From Paenibacillus aquistagni (GTDB taxonomy: Bacteria > Bacillota > Bacilli > Paenibacillales > Paenibacillaceae), in the NCBI RefSeq assembly GCF_900177815.1, contig NZ_FXAZ01000008.1:124001-188000 (forward strand): a DNA stretch of 64,000 nucleotides, given 5' to 3'. The notes below the pieces were generated by a model. The model made no database searches. It saw only the letters and a list, made by a program, of their open reading frames with translations, and was not told the DNA's origin. This document shows positions 17,059 through 26,257 of this stretch, piece by piece. Position 1 is the stretch's first letter. Each line of letters begins with the position of its first letter. Position numbers and translations under genes: made by a program.

Positions 17059-18114
17059 ATGCTTCAACCTAAGCTTCAGCGTCTGGAGACGCTGCGACTC
17101 AAGAATCTTCACCAGTCGGTTCCACGCTATGCGAGTCGTGTGCTTCCGACTCATATACAGCGCAAAATTCTGCGCATCCTGATCGCCTTTCCGTTGGCTC
17201 AGCTGGTTACCTATCTGATGGGCTATGGGACATCGCCGACCTGCTTAATCTCAACAGCGATGGTACTGTTCTCTGCCTCGCCTCTTGAGACTGCGGTGTA
17301 CAAAAAGATGAATGAGCGGATTTTCAGCAATCTGCTGGGGATCGTTATTGGCTATGTCAGTACCTTAATGGTGGAGCCGCCTACTGCCCGTATCATCATC
17401 GGCGGACTCATGATTGTCTTTGTCGCCTATTGGTTCCCGAAGCTGAATATATCGCCAGCATCCACGAGTGTCGCCATGCTGATCGTAGCCGAAGCACCAC
17501 GCTATGAAATGTATTTGTCGCTTCAGGAGCGCGCCTTTCTCGTTGTCCTTGGCTGCGTTATCGCATATATTGTCGTTCGGTTTATTGTGCCGCCACGTCA
17601 TCATAAGACGCTCTATGCCAAGGCAGTTCGGCTCTCAAAGCAGTTTGTCCACCGCTTGCAAGCCATGCAGGCATTAAGTAAGGCTGATCGAGCGAAAATG
17701 CGCTTTGCGCTTGCACATATCAAGAAAGAGACGGACCGTTACGCCTATATTATTGATAACATGAATAAGAGCAAGGACCCGCAATTTGTACGGCTTGCTC
17801 AGATTCTGAAGTCACTGGATCTGCTGAAAGGAGTCATCCAATACATGCAGGAGCATGATGATGACTTTGAACAGTTAGCTGAGCCATATCAGGAGGCATT
17901 TCGAGCAGAGCTTGCTCGTCATCTGGAATATCATGCAGCGCTGCTGGATGCTGAATCCTTCGACGAGGAGCCCCTCCGCGATCATTCATACAGCTTTGGC
18001 GAGCTTCCTTATCACAAAGCGGCAACGTCCTTCTTCTATCCATTAGACCTATACGGCAGTTCGCTTGATTCGCTGCAGCATGCTCTGACTGTGAACGAGA
18101 ATCGTGTCAGCTAA
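17059..18114 (+). CDS. Aromatic acid exporter (ArAE/FUSC-like) family membrane protein
   Basis: The ATG at 17059 is chosen because GAGGT lies 8 nt upstream; a TTG frame opening at 17044 overlaps that site. The resulting 351-aa protein has an N-terminal membrane domain of about five hydrophobic segments (about 40-190, e.g. IFSNLLGIVIGYVSTLMV and AFLVVLGCVIAYIVVRFIVP). This carries the family-typical motif ISTAMVLFSASPLETAVYKKM. A soluble helical C-terminal half (about 195-351) follows. The layout matches YgaE/ArAE-type proteins, thought to export aromatic acids, but the substrate is not known. It is transcribed away from the sugar operon. Confidence 0.75.
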   Translation: MLQPKLQRLETLRLKNLHQSVPRYASRVLPTHIQRKILRILIAFPLAQLVTYLMGYGTSPTCLISTAMVLFSASPLETAVYKKMNERIFSNLLGIVIGYVSTLMVEPPTARIIIGGLMIVFVAYWFPKLNISPASTSVAMLIVAEAPRYEMYLSLQERAFLVVLGCVIAYIVVRFIVPPRHHKTLYAKAVRLSKQFVHRLQAMQALSKADRAKMRFALAHIKKETDRYAYIIDNMNKSKDPQFVRLAQILKSLDLLKGVIQYMQEHDDDFEQLAEPYQEAFRAELARHLEYHAALLDAESFDEEPLRDHSYSFGELPYHKAATSFFYPLDLYGSSLDSLQHALTVNENRVS

Positions 18115-18303
18115 GTACGCTGTTCTTCTGCAAATCGGACCGGACACAGGGCTGTCCTCATTTCTAAATGTTCAAATTAGGCGAATCAGGACCAAGCCGG
18201 AGCTTCAACATTTGAATCATAAGTCTTCCTTTATGAAAAGTTTAAAATACATTACATTCGGCCAAGCTTCCACTTGAAGCTGATCACTCGCCGCAATAAC
18301 GCA

Positions 18304-18340
18304 AAGAACGCTCCCTTAAGCTAATCAAGGGAGCGTTCTT
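18304..18340. terminator. Bidirectional hairpin between convergent genes
   Basis: A perfect 14-bp stem (18304-18317 with 18327-18340) encloses a 9-nt loop. It lies between the convergent stops at 18114 and 18471 and may serve both genes. The T-rich stretch GTTCTTTC follows on the plus strand, and the minus side has only TTGCG. The rest of 18115-18470 shows nothing recognisable. Confidence 0.7.
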
Positions 18341-18470
18341 GTTCTTTCACGGTTATAGATTATTCAAGTTTTATTGTTGTGTGAGCAGCATAAGGAATCC
18401 TTCTCTTAAAAGCAAAATGGCCTCCTTCGATTCAGTTCGATCGTCGTTCATTCATCGCGTCTTCGGATTA

Positions 18471-21400
18471 TTATTGGATCAGCTGCGCCTTCTCCAGCAG
18501 CCTTTGAATCATGACAGCGGTCTCGGCTCTCGTAATGTTGCTCGTCGGCGACAGCTTGCCTTGATCGCCAACAACAATGCCTTGGTGCAGAGCCAATGCA
18601 GCGGATGCCTTGGCCCAATTGCCTAGACGATGGCTGTCCTGATAAGCTTCGAGAAGCTGCTGCTGTCGTTCCTCGCTAAGCTGATCCTCCACACCAATCC
18701 AGCGGATCGCTCTCGCGATAACGACCACGGCTTCTTGTCTTGTAATCGAGGCATTCGGCTTAAACGTTCCGTCTTGGTAGCCATCGATTAAGCCTAATGC
18801 CGAGCCGGTATGAACGATCGAGGCATACCACGGCTTCAAACCAATATCCGTGTAGGAATGTCCACGATGATCGGTTATCTCAACTTTTTCAAGCCCCATT
18901 GCACGCAGAATCATCGCGGTAAATTCCGCTCGCGTAATTTCCTTCTGCGGCTCGAATTGATCTTTCGCTGTGCCAAGAAGGATCATTCGGGAAGCCATCT
19001 CCTCAATGCTCTTGTGCGCCCAATGCTTCGCAGTATCCTTAAACGCAGCTTGATGATAAATGAGTCCATAGGTTCCGCTGCCAAGCGGCGTATAAAAACG
19101 AGCCATCGTCTCGCCGCCTTGCGTCACGATCGTCGTAGGAACGTGGGCTAGGCTTCTTCCATCCGTTCCTATTCGGACCGCTGTCGTAACACGGGAAGCA
19201 TCTACATTCGATGGAATCGTAATGGTATGCTCCAGCAAACCGTTCAACAGGCCGATCTCTACGATCCGATCGTCTTGAACTGTGGCAAGGGAGAATCGAA
19301 TTGGTGCCGTTAGCAATGTGGATGGCGTAGACACATCCGCAGACAGCTGCTCCAAGTGGACACGGAGCTTGGAGCCCTTATGTTCCTTTGCAATCGCATC
19401 TGCCGGAAGCTTGGGCAAGGAGACGGTATATCCAGCGTATCCGCCATTTAACATGATGGACGCTTGCTTGCTTCGCAAGCGCTCATACGCCGCTGCGGTC
19501 ATCTCCAATATCACACTCCTGGAGGAATCCAAGAGGCTAATGATTACTGCCGGACCAGCCTTGACTCCTTCCAATGCCTTAATCAGTTCAGCTTCGTCCA
19601 ATATTACGGTCGTATGATCACCACTGCTAGTCTGCTCGACTTTATATCCTTTGTAAGTCGTATCGTCAATCCTGATGGAGATCTTGACCTGATTGTCCTC
19701 GTCAGGATAAGGATAATATCCCCCACCGCTATATCCACTATATTGAATGGATTCCGAATACATCTCACTGCTATTAAGGGCGTGATCGCGGAACTGAACG
19801 TATACCCGCTTCTCCCCACTGCCGCCTTGCAGGCTCCAAGTCTTCTTGGCTGCCGCTGGCTCCCAGCTTGACCACTGCTTGCCATCATGGGAGAAGCGCA
19901 TATCCTTAATTCCAGAGCCATGCTCGTCAGATGAGGTTAGCGTCAGATTGACCTGTCTAGAGCTCGTGCTGCTCTCGCCGCCGTTGATCTTTATCTCACC
20001 GACAGGCTTGGTCTGATCAAGCTTAATGCTCGCTTGAATGGCTTGTTGGCTGACCAAGCCCGCATGATCCTTCAGTTGAACCTGTACGGTCTTCTCTCCA
20101 TCACCAGATGTTAAGCTCCAAATCTTGGCTAGGGCTGCCGCTTCCCAACTGCTCCAATCAGAGCCGTTGTTAGAGAACCTCATCTCTGCTGTTTGGCTGC
20201 CCTCTGAACCGTCTTCCATCGTAATCGCTAGGTTAACCTCAGTCTGATTCGTCCAAGCATCTTGATGGTTGATCGTCAAAAGTCCCGTTGGAGGGGTGGT
20301 GTCCAGCTTGATAACCGCTTGGATCGCTTGACCGATCCATCCCGCTTCGTCCTTGAAGCGTATAAAGATCGTCTTGGTCCCATCTCCTGCTGGGAGGTTC
20401 CAAGGCACACTCAAGCTTACTGGGGTCCAAGTGCTTGGCCAAGCATCTACTCTATCGCTGATCTGCATGCCTGCCGCATCCGGACTTATAGCTGACAATG
20501 TCAGCACTGCATCTCGGCTTGTTGTCCACTCAGCACCATTGTTGACAGCCACGGCACCGGTTGGCGGAGTCGTATCCAGCTTAATCGACGCTTCATCTGG
20601 CTGGCCAATATTGCCTGCAGCATCCTTGAAGCGTACGTACACCTTCTTCTCACCGTCACCTGCTGACAAGCTCCACTGCATCACTGGTGCGATTGGCGAC
20701 CAGGCTCCCGGCCAGTTCGTGTTATCCATGCTGACCTGCATGCCAACAGCATCGCTGCTGACATTCGTGAATTGAAGCGATACATCTGGGCTGGTCGCCC
20801 ATGCTGCGCCTCCATTGATGCTGATCTCACCCGCTGGAGCATCTGTATCCAGCTTAATCGATGCTTGAGCCGTATCGCTTATATTGCCTGCTGCATCCCT
20901 GAAGCGCACATATACCGTCTTCAGCCCATCGCCTGCTGGCAGCCCCCAACTTATGCTAGCTGAGAGCGGGGTCCAAGGAACCGCAGTCCAATCCGCATCC
21001 TGATCGGCGATCTGGAGGTCGGTGATATGCTCGCTCACTCCGGTAAAGGTGAGCTGAACATTCGACTGATTCGTCCACTCTTCTCCGTTGTTCACCGCGA
21101 CTTGACCAGAAGGCTTGGCGGTAAGCACGTAAATGGTCTTGCTGACGATATCGCTTATGTTGCCCGCTTCATCTCTAAAGCGCATGTAGACGTTCTTTTC
21201 TCCATCGCCCGTTTCAAGCACCCACGGAAGCTCACCTGTCGGCAGGCTCTGCCAGCCCGATGCATCATCGAAGGCTGCAAGATCATTGGAGACCTGCATC
21301 TCCTTCACATCCGGGCTAAGGCCAGACAATGTAAGCTTGACGTTCTTCGTATTTGTAAAGTCCGCATCTCCATTCATCATAAATGTGCCTGTTGGCGCTG

Positions 21401-23114
21401 TAGTATCAATCGTAAACGCCACTGTCGTCGTGTTCCCAGCCGCATCGGTCACAATAAGGGTATGATGGCCCTCATCCTTAACCTCAGACCCTGATGTGAA
21501 GGCACTGCCATTGAGAGTTGCTGTTCCCTCATTGTAATGCACTGTAACGGAAGTCCGATAAAGGCCACCATGCTGCACTCCGGTTACAACTGGGGGCGTC
21601 TCGTCCAGTATAATCACTGACGAGTACTCATCACTGACGTTGCCAGCAGCATCCCGATAAGCTGCGTACACGGATTTGCTGCCTTCTCCCGAATCAAGTG
21701 TCCAACTCTTCGTGCTTGCAGCCGGCTCCCAAGTCGCTGAGCCAGCAGCCTGCGTCTCATTGCGCAGCCGCATCTCCACAACTCCTGATCCGCTGCTGTC
21801 ATCGTGATATTGAAGTTGAAGCGCAACCTGCTTGTTTCCAGTCGCGATTGCTCCGCTGTTTATCGTAATTGATCCTGTCGGTTTGACGCGATCCAATCCT
21901 ATGGAAGCAGACATCGTTTGGGGACTCACATTGCCAAATGAATCTCTGTACTCCACATATATCGTATGTGGTCCGTCCGTGTCTGGCAGCGTCCATGCAT
22001 AAGAAGCTGAATAAGGCTCCCATGGCGTCCAATCTAGCGAGGCGTCTGATAGGCGCATGTCGATGTTATGCTGACCAGCATCATCTTGGGCTTGCAATTG
22101 AAGGGCTGCGCTTCGGTCTGATGTCCACGTCGCCCCATTGTTAATCGAGATGCTCCCAGTTGGCGCTGTAGTATCTACCGTAATGGTCATAGCGTACGCT
22201 TGCGAGATCAGTCCCTGACTGTCCCGTACTTGCATATATATTGTCTTCTGTCCGTCTCCCGGGGATAATGCCAGTGATTTTGAATAGGCAAAAGGCTCCC
22301 AGTCGGGCCATTGGCTTACATTTTCGCTAAATCTCATGGAGATAATATCATCGTCGTCGGGGTCACTTGCAGATATATTCAAATTAACGCTGGTGTGGTT
22401 CGTAGAGGTTCCGCCTTCCACCGTAAACGTTCCTGTTGGAGGCTGATTGTTCATATAAGTGATGTGCAGCTGTGGACGTTGAGATGGGTCGGCATGCTCG
22501 TTGGAATAAATAAAGAAGCGCCCACTGTCTTGATCCAGCTCATTGCCTGTCAAGATAAACACCATGTCAGGATCTGATAAGCTTGTATAACCTTTTACAA
22601 GATCGGTCACATCGATTCTAATCTTATGGCCGGGGGGATGTGTAGGTCTCTGATCGCCATCTAATGGGGCGTCATATCGCTTGGGCGGTACAGCCGCATC
22701 CGCGACAGGAATAGATGGTTCACTCTCTTGAAGTTCATTGGCAATTGAACCATGGATATCCATGAAGAGTGGATGCAGAGGCTGAGCGCCTTCTATCATG
22801 TTTACGCTGAGCTCTAGCTCTGCAGAGAGCATAGGCTTGTGTTCTAGCAGCCTAAAGTGAATAGCGGCTCTGTTTTTTACATTCTCCCCAAAATCGGGGT
22901 CATTTGTGATGCCAACATAGATATTTTCACTAAAATCATCAGTGTATACCCCATCGTAGCCATTGCTGCCCATAATCTGAAACAGATCAGAAATAGCTGA
23001 GAGTGTTGTTGTCGTTGTTGTAGAGGCGTATGTCTTATGAGGCAAGCCGATCGTCGTGAGCAATGTAGAGCAGAGCATCGTCACGATCACTATGATCGCA
23101 TTTATTTTCTTCAC
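18471..23114 (-). CDS. Giant SLH-anchored surface protein with Ig-like repeats
   Basis: The protein is 1547 aa with a signal peptide (about 1-30, ending TYAS). The N-terminal domain (about 50-245) resembles DNRLRE-type carbohydrate-binding modules: IRIDVTDLVKGYTS, then FFIYSNEHADPSQRPQLHITY. Then come nine similar repeats of roughly 90-100 aa (about 250-1130), built on PTGxIxINNGAxWT ... WEPxAxxxxW ... GDGxKTVYVxFRDxAGN. One divergent Ig-like repeat interrupts them at about 505-570. A separate globular region (about 1145-1350) precedes three SLH domains (from about 1356). No catalytic motif is visible. It probably binds surface polymers or substrates. AAGGGGAGGGG lies upstream of the ATG. The gene is divergent from the GNAT/tail-collar operon. 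Confidence 0.82.
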   Translation of the reverse strand: MKKINAIIVIVTMLCSTLLTTIGLPHKTYASTTTTTTLSAISDLFQIMGSNGYDGVYTDDFSENIYVGITNDPDFGENVKNRAAIHFRLLEHKPMLSAELELSVNMIEGAQPLHPLFMDIHGSIANELQESEPSIPVADAAVPPKRYDAPLDGDQRPTHPPGHKIRIDVTDLVKGYTSLSDPDMVFILTGNELDQDSGRFFIYSNEHADPSQRPQLHITYMNNQPPTGTFTVEGGTSTNHTSVNLNISASDPDDDDIISMRFSENVSQWPDWEPFAYSKSLALSPGDGQKTIYMQVRDSQGLISQAYAMTITVDTTAPTGSISINNGATWTSDRSAALQLQAQDDAGQHNIDMRLSDASLDWTPWEPYSASYAWTLPDTDGPHTIYVEYRDSFGNVSPQTMSASIGLDRVKPTGSITINSGAIATGNKQVALQLQYHDDSSGSGVVEMRLRNETQAAGSATWEPAASTKSWTLDSGEGSKSVYAAYRDAAGNVSDEYSSVIILDETPPVVTGVQHGGLYRTSVTVHYNEGTATLNGSAFTSGSEVKDEGHHTLIVTDAAGNTTTVAFTIDTTAPTGTFMMNGDADFTNTKNVKLTLSGLSPDVKEMQVSNDLAAFDDASGWQSLPTGELPWVLETGDGEKNVYMRFRDEAGNISDIVSKTIYVLTAKPSGQVAVNNGEEWTNQSNVQLTFTGVSEHITDLQIADQDADWTAVPWTPLSASISWGLPAGDGLKTVYVRFRDAAGNISDTAQASIKLDTDAPAGEISINGGAAWATSPDVSLQFTNVSSDAVGMQVSMDNTNWPGAWSPIAPVMQWSLSAGDGEKKVYVRFKDAAGNIGQPDEASIKLDTTPPTGAVAVNNGAEWTTSRDAVLTLSAISPDAAGMQISDRVDAWPSTWTPVSLSVPWNLPAGDGTKTIFIRFKDEAGWIGQAIQAVIKLDTTPPTGLLTINHQDAWTNQTEVNLAITMEDGSEGSQTAEMRFSNNGSDWSSWEAAALAKIWSLTSGDGEKTVQVQLKDHAGLVSQQAIQASIKLDQTKPVGEIKINGGESSTSSRQVNLTLTSSDEHGSGIKDMRFSHDGKQWSSWEPAAAKKTWSLQGGSGEKRVYVQFRDHALNSSEMYSESIQYSGYSGGGYYPYPDEDNQVKISIRIDDTTYKGYKVEQTSSGDHTTVILDEAELIKALEGVKAGPAVIISLLDSSRSVILEMTAAAYERLRSKQASIMLNGGYAGYTVSLPKLPADAIAKEHKGSKLRVHLEQLSADVSTPSTLLTAPIRFSLATVQDDRIVEIGLLNGLLEHTITIPSNVDASRVTTAVRIGTDGRSLAHVPTTIVTQGGETMARFYTPLGSGTYGLIYHQAAFKDTAKHWAHKSIEEMASRMILLGTAKDQFEPQKEITRAEFTAMILRAMGLEKVEITDHRGHSYTDIGLKPWYASIVHTGSALGLIDGYQDGTFKPNASITRQEAVVVIARAIRWIGVEDQLSEERQQQLLEAYQDSHRLGNWAKASAALALHQGIVVGDQGKLSPTSNITRAETAVMIQRLLEKAQLIQ

Positions 23115-23233
23115 CGCTTCCCCTCCTTATCTTCTTCTATGAAAGATGCATGAAGATACAAAATATTCCTATCAGATAGACTAATCGAACCCTGTATCGA
23201 CGTCAATAAAAAATCGATCTAAAACAACAAAAG

Positions 23234-23262
23234 TTGACACAAAATTACAAATGTGATAGTAA
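23234..23262 (+). promoter_or_regulatory. Candidate sigma-A promoter of the GNAT/tail-collar operon
   Basis: TTGACA (23234-23239) is followed after 17 bp by TAGTAA (23257-23262), preceded by an extended TGA. It lies about 50 nt upstream of the first ATG at 23314. On the other strand TTGACG at 23201-23206 could serve the SLH gene, but its -10 is poor. Confidence 0.5.
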
Positions 23263-23313
23263 CATTAATAGGAACTTCTATTTTTAACCATACCAAGAAA
23301 ATAGGTGATCCTC

Positions 23314-23805
23314 ATGTCCATCATGCCAACCCTCACCCCTACAGATGGCAAAGACCCCAAAGTTGAGGAATTTCTATACCAAGTATTCTATTCCACCAAG
23401 CAAGAAGAAGCGGTGTCATGGGGATTCCCCCCTGAAGAGGCCGACTCTTTTATTCGTACACAATGGATGATTCGACAGCAAGCCTATCAGCTGCAATACC
23501 CATGCGCTAATACGGAGCTCATTATCGATGATCATAGATGGATTGGCAGCCTTATGACCGTCCGCACCGAAGAAGCCCTTCATCTCATTGACCTAGCCCT
23601 ACTTCCAACTTATCGCAATCAGCAGCACGGCACTCATATCATTACTAAGCTGCAGCAAGATGCGTCAGAACATCACATTCCGATCCTCCTTCATGTCCTT
23701 GCCATGAATCCCGCCCTTCGCCTTTATCAGCGAATGGGATTTACCATAACCGGTAACCATGAGCCTTATCTCTCCATGCAGTGGACGATGGATACCGGCA
23801 CCTAA
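23314..23805 (+). CDS. GNAT family N-acetyltransferase
   Basis: A 163-aa protein from the ATG at 23314, chosen because AGGTGAT lies just upstream; a GTG at 23305 overlaps that site. The GNAT core is visible as DLALLPTYRNQQHGTHIITKL (about 92-112), where motif A normally holds Q/RxxGxG/A; here the turn reads QQHGTH. The C-terminal signature is NPALRLYQRMGF (about 138-149). It should transfer an acetyl group from acetyl-CoA to an amine. The gene is first in a plus-strand operon with three tail-collar-domain genes, 26 nt before the next. This association recurs in Bacillales as far as I recall, but the acetylation target is unknown. Confidence 0.85.
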   Translation: MSIMPTLTPTDGKDPKVEEFLYQVFYSTKQEEAVSWGFPPEEADSFIRTQWMIRQQAYQLQYPCANTELIIDDHRWIGSLMTVRTEEALHLIDLALLPTYRNQQHGTHIITKLQQDASEHHIPILLHVLAMNPALRLYQRMGFTITGNHEPYLSMQWTMDTGT

Positions 23806-23831
23806 CCCATACACAGAAAGGAGACAATGGA

Positions 23832-24332
23832 ATGAGCGACTCGTATGTAGGAGAAATACGCATGTTCACTGGCAATTACGCCCCTGCAGGATGGGCATTC
23901 TGCAATGGCCAGCTGCTGAGTATTTCAGAGAATGAAGTGTTGTATTCACTAATTGGAACGACCTATGGAGGAGACGGCCGAACAACCTTTGCACTGCCTA
24001 ATCTTCAAGGTCGAATTCCGATCCATCAAGGAAACAGCTATATACTAGGCCAGCAAAGCGGCACCGAGACGGTCACCCTGACCGTTAACCAGCTCCCTCA
24101 GCATACGCATCTGCCTGCCGCAGACACAGCCGCTGGAGACAACCCAAGCCCTGAGCAGCATTTCTTTGCTTCATACAGCGGCAAGCCTTATTTTTCAACC
24201 GCTCCCAACAGCACGATGAACACGTCAACCGCCAGCCACGTTGGTGGAAACCAACCTCACAACAATTTCATGCCTTATCTAACGGTTAACTTCATTATTT
24301 CGTTATATGGAATTTATCCCTCTCAAGGATAA
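23832..24332 (+). CDS. Phage tail collar domain protein (MdpB-like), paralogue 1
   Basis: A 166-aa protein; the ATG at 23832 follows AAAGGAGAC. It opens with SYVGEIRMFTGNYAPAGWAF, then CNGQLLSISENEVLYSLIGT and FALPNLQGRIP, the standard tail-collar (microcystin-dependent protein) signature. It ends with HNNFMPYLTVNFIISLYGIY. Family members form trimeric fibre tips in phages, but in Bacillales chromosomes they often occur as free small proteins like this one. I see no signal peptide. It is in an operon with two paralogues and a GNAT. Confidence 0.9.
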   Translation: MSDSYVGEIRMFTGNYAPAGWAFCNGQLLSISENEVLYSLIGTTYGGDGRTTFALPNLQGRIPIHQGNSYILGQQSGTETVTLTVNQLPQHTHLPAADTAAGDNPSPEQHFFASYSGKPYFSTAPNSTMNTSTASHVGGNQPHNNFMPYLTVNFIISLYGIYPSQG

Positions 24333-24369
24333 TGGTTCCTTATAAGAACAACAAAGGAGGAATACAGAC

Positions 24370-24873
24370 ATGGCAGAGCCTTTTCTCGGTGAGATACGTG
24401 TCTTTGCATTTAATCAGATTCCTAAGGGCTGGCTTCCCTGCAACGGCCAGATCCTGCCCATCCCTAATAATCAAGCTCTTTACTCCTTGCTAGGAACCAC
24501 TTATGGGGGTAACGGTACAACGAACTTTGCCCTCCCGAATCTGCAAGGAAGGGTTCCTGTTCATGTTGGCAATAGCGTTTCCGCTGGAGAAGCACAAGGC
24601 GAAGCCGCGCACACGCTCACGATTAACGAGATGCCTGCTCATACTCACGAGCTGCGTGCTTCCAATGAGCCCGGGTCAACGAGCAAACCTCAGCAAGCAG
24701 CATTCGCTCAAACTGGCTCTAGCACACATCAGTACAGCTCCAATGCCAACACATTCATGAGTGCTGCCGCCATGACCCCAGCAGGCCAGTCCCAGCCCCA
24801 CAACAACATGCAGCCATACACGGTGTTATCCTTTTGCATTGCAACTATAGGCATTTACCCATCTCGTGATTAG
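24370..24873 (+). CDS. Phage tail collar domain protein, paralogue 2
   Basis: A 167-aa protein; AAAGGAGG lies upstream of the ATG. It has the same architecture as its neighbours: FLGEIRVFAFNQIPKGWLPC, LYSLLGTTYGGNGTTNFALP, and the C-terminal HNNMQPYTVLSFCIATIGIY. The Ser/Thr/Gln-rich central loop (about 95-140) differs from the other two copies, as expected if this region faces a variable ligand. No other phage gene is near, so a complete prophage or tail-like particle is not supported. Confidence 0.9.
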   Translation: MAEPFLGEIRVFAFNQIPKGWLPCNGQILPIPNNQALYSLLGTTYGGNGTTNFALPNLQGRVPVHVGNSVSAGEAQGEAAHTLTINEMPAHTHELRASNEPGSTSKPQQAAFAQTGSSTHQYSSNANTFMSAAAMTPAGQSQPHNNMQPYTVLSFCIATIGIYPSRD

Positions 24874-24887
24874 GAGGGGTTCAACAT

Positions 24888-25412
24888 ATGGATCCGTATT
24901 TAGGCGAAATTAGAATATTCGCAGGTCAATTTGCGCCAAAAGACTGGGCGTTTTGCAATGGACAGCTGCTACCCATTTCACAAAATACCGCCCTTTTTTC
25001 CATCATTGGAGTCCGCTATGGGGGAGATGGAAAAACAACCTTTGCCCTGCCGAATCTGCAGGGAAGAGCGCCTTTGCACTTTGGTGCAGGGCCTGGGTTG
25101 ACGCCCCATGAATTAGGAGAAGCAGGCGGCAGCTCAAGTGTAACCCTATTGGAATCGGAGATTCCACGACACAGCCACACCCCTGGTGCGGTATCATCAG
25201 GATCAGGTGACGCTAATCCAGAGCAGAAGGTGTGGGGACCAACAGCAGGGCTTCCAGGTCCCAAAATCTACTCAACTGCCGAACCGAACGTATCCATGAA
25301 TCCTGCTGCATTATCCCATACCGGAAGCAGTCAGCCGCATAATAATATGCAGCCTTACTTGGGAATCAATTTTATTATTTCTTTAGCAGGAGTCTACCCT
25401 CCTCGCAGTTAA
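24888..25412 (+). CDS. Phage tail collar domain protein, paralogue 3
   Basis: A 174-aa protein; the ATG at 24888 follows TTAGGAGGGG, 14 nt after the previous stop. Signature segments are DPYLGEIRIFAGQFAPKDWA, LFSIIGVRYGGDGKTTFALP and the C-terminal HNNMQPYLGINFIISLAGVY. The central loop (about 70-130) is Gly/Ser/Pro-rich and distinct from the other two. It is the last gene of the operon, followed by a strong terminator. Confidence 0.9.
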   Translation: MDPYLGEIRIFAGQFAPKDWAFCNGQLLPISQNTALFSIIGVRYGGDGKTTFALPNLQGRAPLHFGAGPGLTPHELGEAGGSSSVTLLESEIPRHSHTPGAVSSGSGDANPEQKVWGPTAGLPGPKIYSTAEPNVSMNPAALSHTGSSQPHNNMQPYLGINFIISLAGVYPPRS

Positions 25413-25457
25413 TGCTGTTGTACAAGCAGGATTCAGAATCATGTCATTCCTATCTAC

Positions 25458-25492
25458 AGGGCTGCCTTCATCATGACAGGCGGCTCTTTTTT
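25458..25492 (+). terminator. Intrinsic terminator of the GNAT/tail-collar operon
   Basis: Arms 25458-25467 and 25478-25487 pair over 10 bp with two G-U wobbles, followed by TTTTTT. It lies about 45 nt after the last tail-collar stop. Confidence 0.85.
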
Positions 25493-25569
25493 GCATGTCC
25501 TCGATTTCATCCCCTAATCGCACCGCACCTCCCATTGAACAAGTGAGAAAAGGGTGTTATTATTAATCC

Positions 25570-25593
25570 AAACATTGTTTTAAACGTTGTTTT
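25570..25593. promoter_or_regulatory. Tandem 12-bp repeat, candidate operator of the adjacent TetR gene
   Basis: AAACATTGTTTT and AAACGTTGTTTT stand head to tail, differing at one position, 54 bp upstream of the TetR start at 25648. The junction also gives a near-palindrome around GTTTTAAAC. The position fits autoregulation. Function is inferred. Confidence 0.5.
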
Positions 25594-25647
25594 ATTCACC
25601 TGTTTAACTTGTAATTCATAATCATTTCCTCGTAAAGGAGAGGTCGC

Positions 25648-26238
25648 ATGACACCATTGGACAAAAATAGCGAAACGAAGAACATGATTCTTGCAACTGC
25701 CCTGGATATGGTTAAAAAAGAAGGCTTCGAAAGCATGACCATTCGCAAAATAGCCGCTCGCTCCAACACCAATATTTCTTTAGTCAATTATTATTTTGGA
25801 TCCAAGGATCAATTGATCAGTGAAGTGATGAAGATCCTGCTGTCTGGGTTCCACGAATGCTTCAAGGTGCTCGAAGATGCTGCCCTGCCACCAAAGGAAA
25901 GGCTAAAATCATTTTTGCTTCAATATGCAAGCGTCATACAAGAGCATCCCGAGCTGCTCTCTCGCATCCTTACGATGGGAGATCGATTATTCCCATCTCA
26001 ATATGAATATGGATCCTTTATGCAAGCAAGCGGCTTCCACCTGATCCATGAAGTGCTGAGAGAAATAACGCACGAACGACAGCCAGAAGCGCTGATGACG
26101 ATGATGATGCACATCTTCGGAGCTGTGTTTATGCCTATTTTAATGAAGCCTATCCTTGAGACTGGTGCTGGTCTCCATATCGCGCCTTTAGAACAGCAGA
26201 TTGATATTTTGTTTGAACGCTACTTTCTCAACGACTAA
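25648..26238 (+). CDS. TetR family transcriptional regulator
   Basis: A 196-aa protein; AAAGGAGAGG precedes the ATG. The N-terminal helix-turn-helix is clear: MILATALDMVKKEGFESMTI, then RKIAARSNTNISLVNYYFGS (about 33-52), then KDQLI. The C-terminal ligand domain (about 65-196) is helical and not diagnostic. It is followed 20 nt later by a membrane-protein gene in the same operon, which it probably controls together with itself through the repeat at 25570. Confidence 0.9.
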   Translation: MTPLDKNSETKNMILATALDMVKKEGFESMTIRKIAARSNTNISLVNYYFGSKDQLISEVMKILLSGFHECFKVLEDAALPPKERLKSFLLQYASVIQEHPELLSRILTMGDRLFPSQYEYGSFMQASGFHLIHEVLREITHERQPEALMTMMMHIFGAVFMPILMKPILETGAGLHIAPLEQQIDILFERYFLND

Positions 26239-26257
26239 CGATAAAGGAGAGACGAAC

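Noticed and set aside
19700-22450. Regularly spaced similar blocks that could be taken for a DNA repeat element
   Set aside because: They are the codons of Ig-like protein repeats, spaced at about 90-100 amino acids and diverged at DNA level.
23832-25412. Prophage or tail-like bacteriocin cluster
   Set aside because: Only tail-collar proteins and a GNAT are present; no sheath, tube, baseplate, holin or lysin genes follow.
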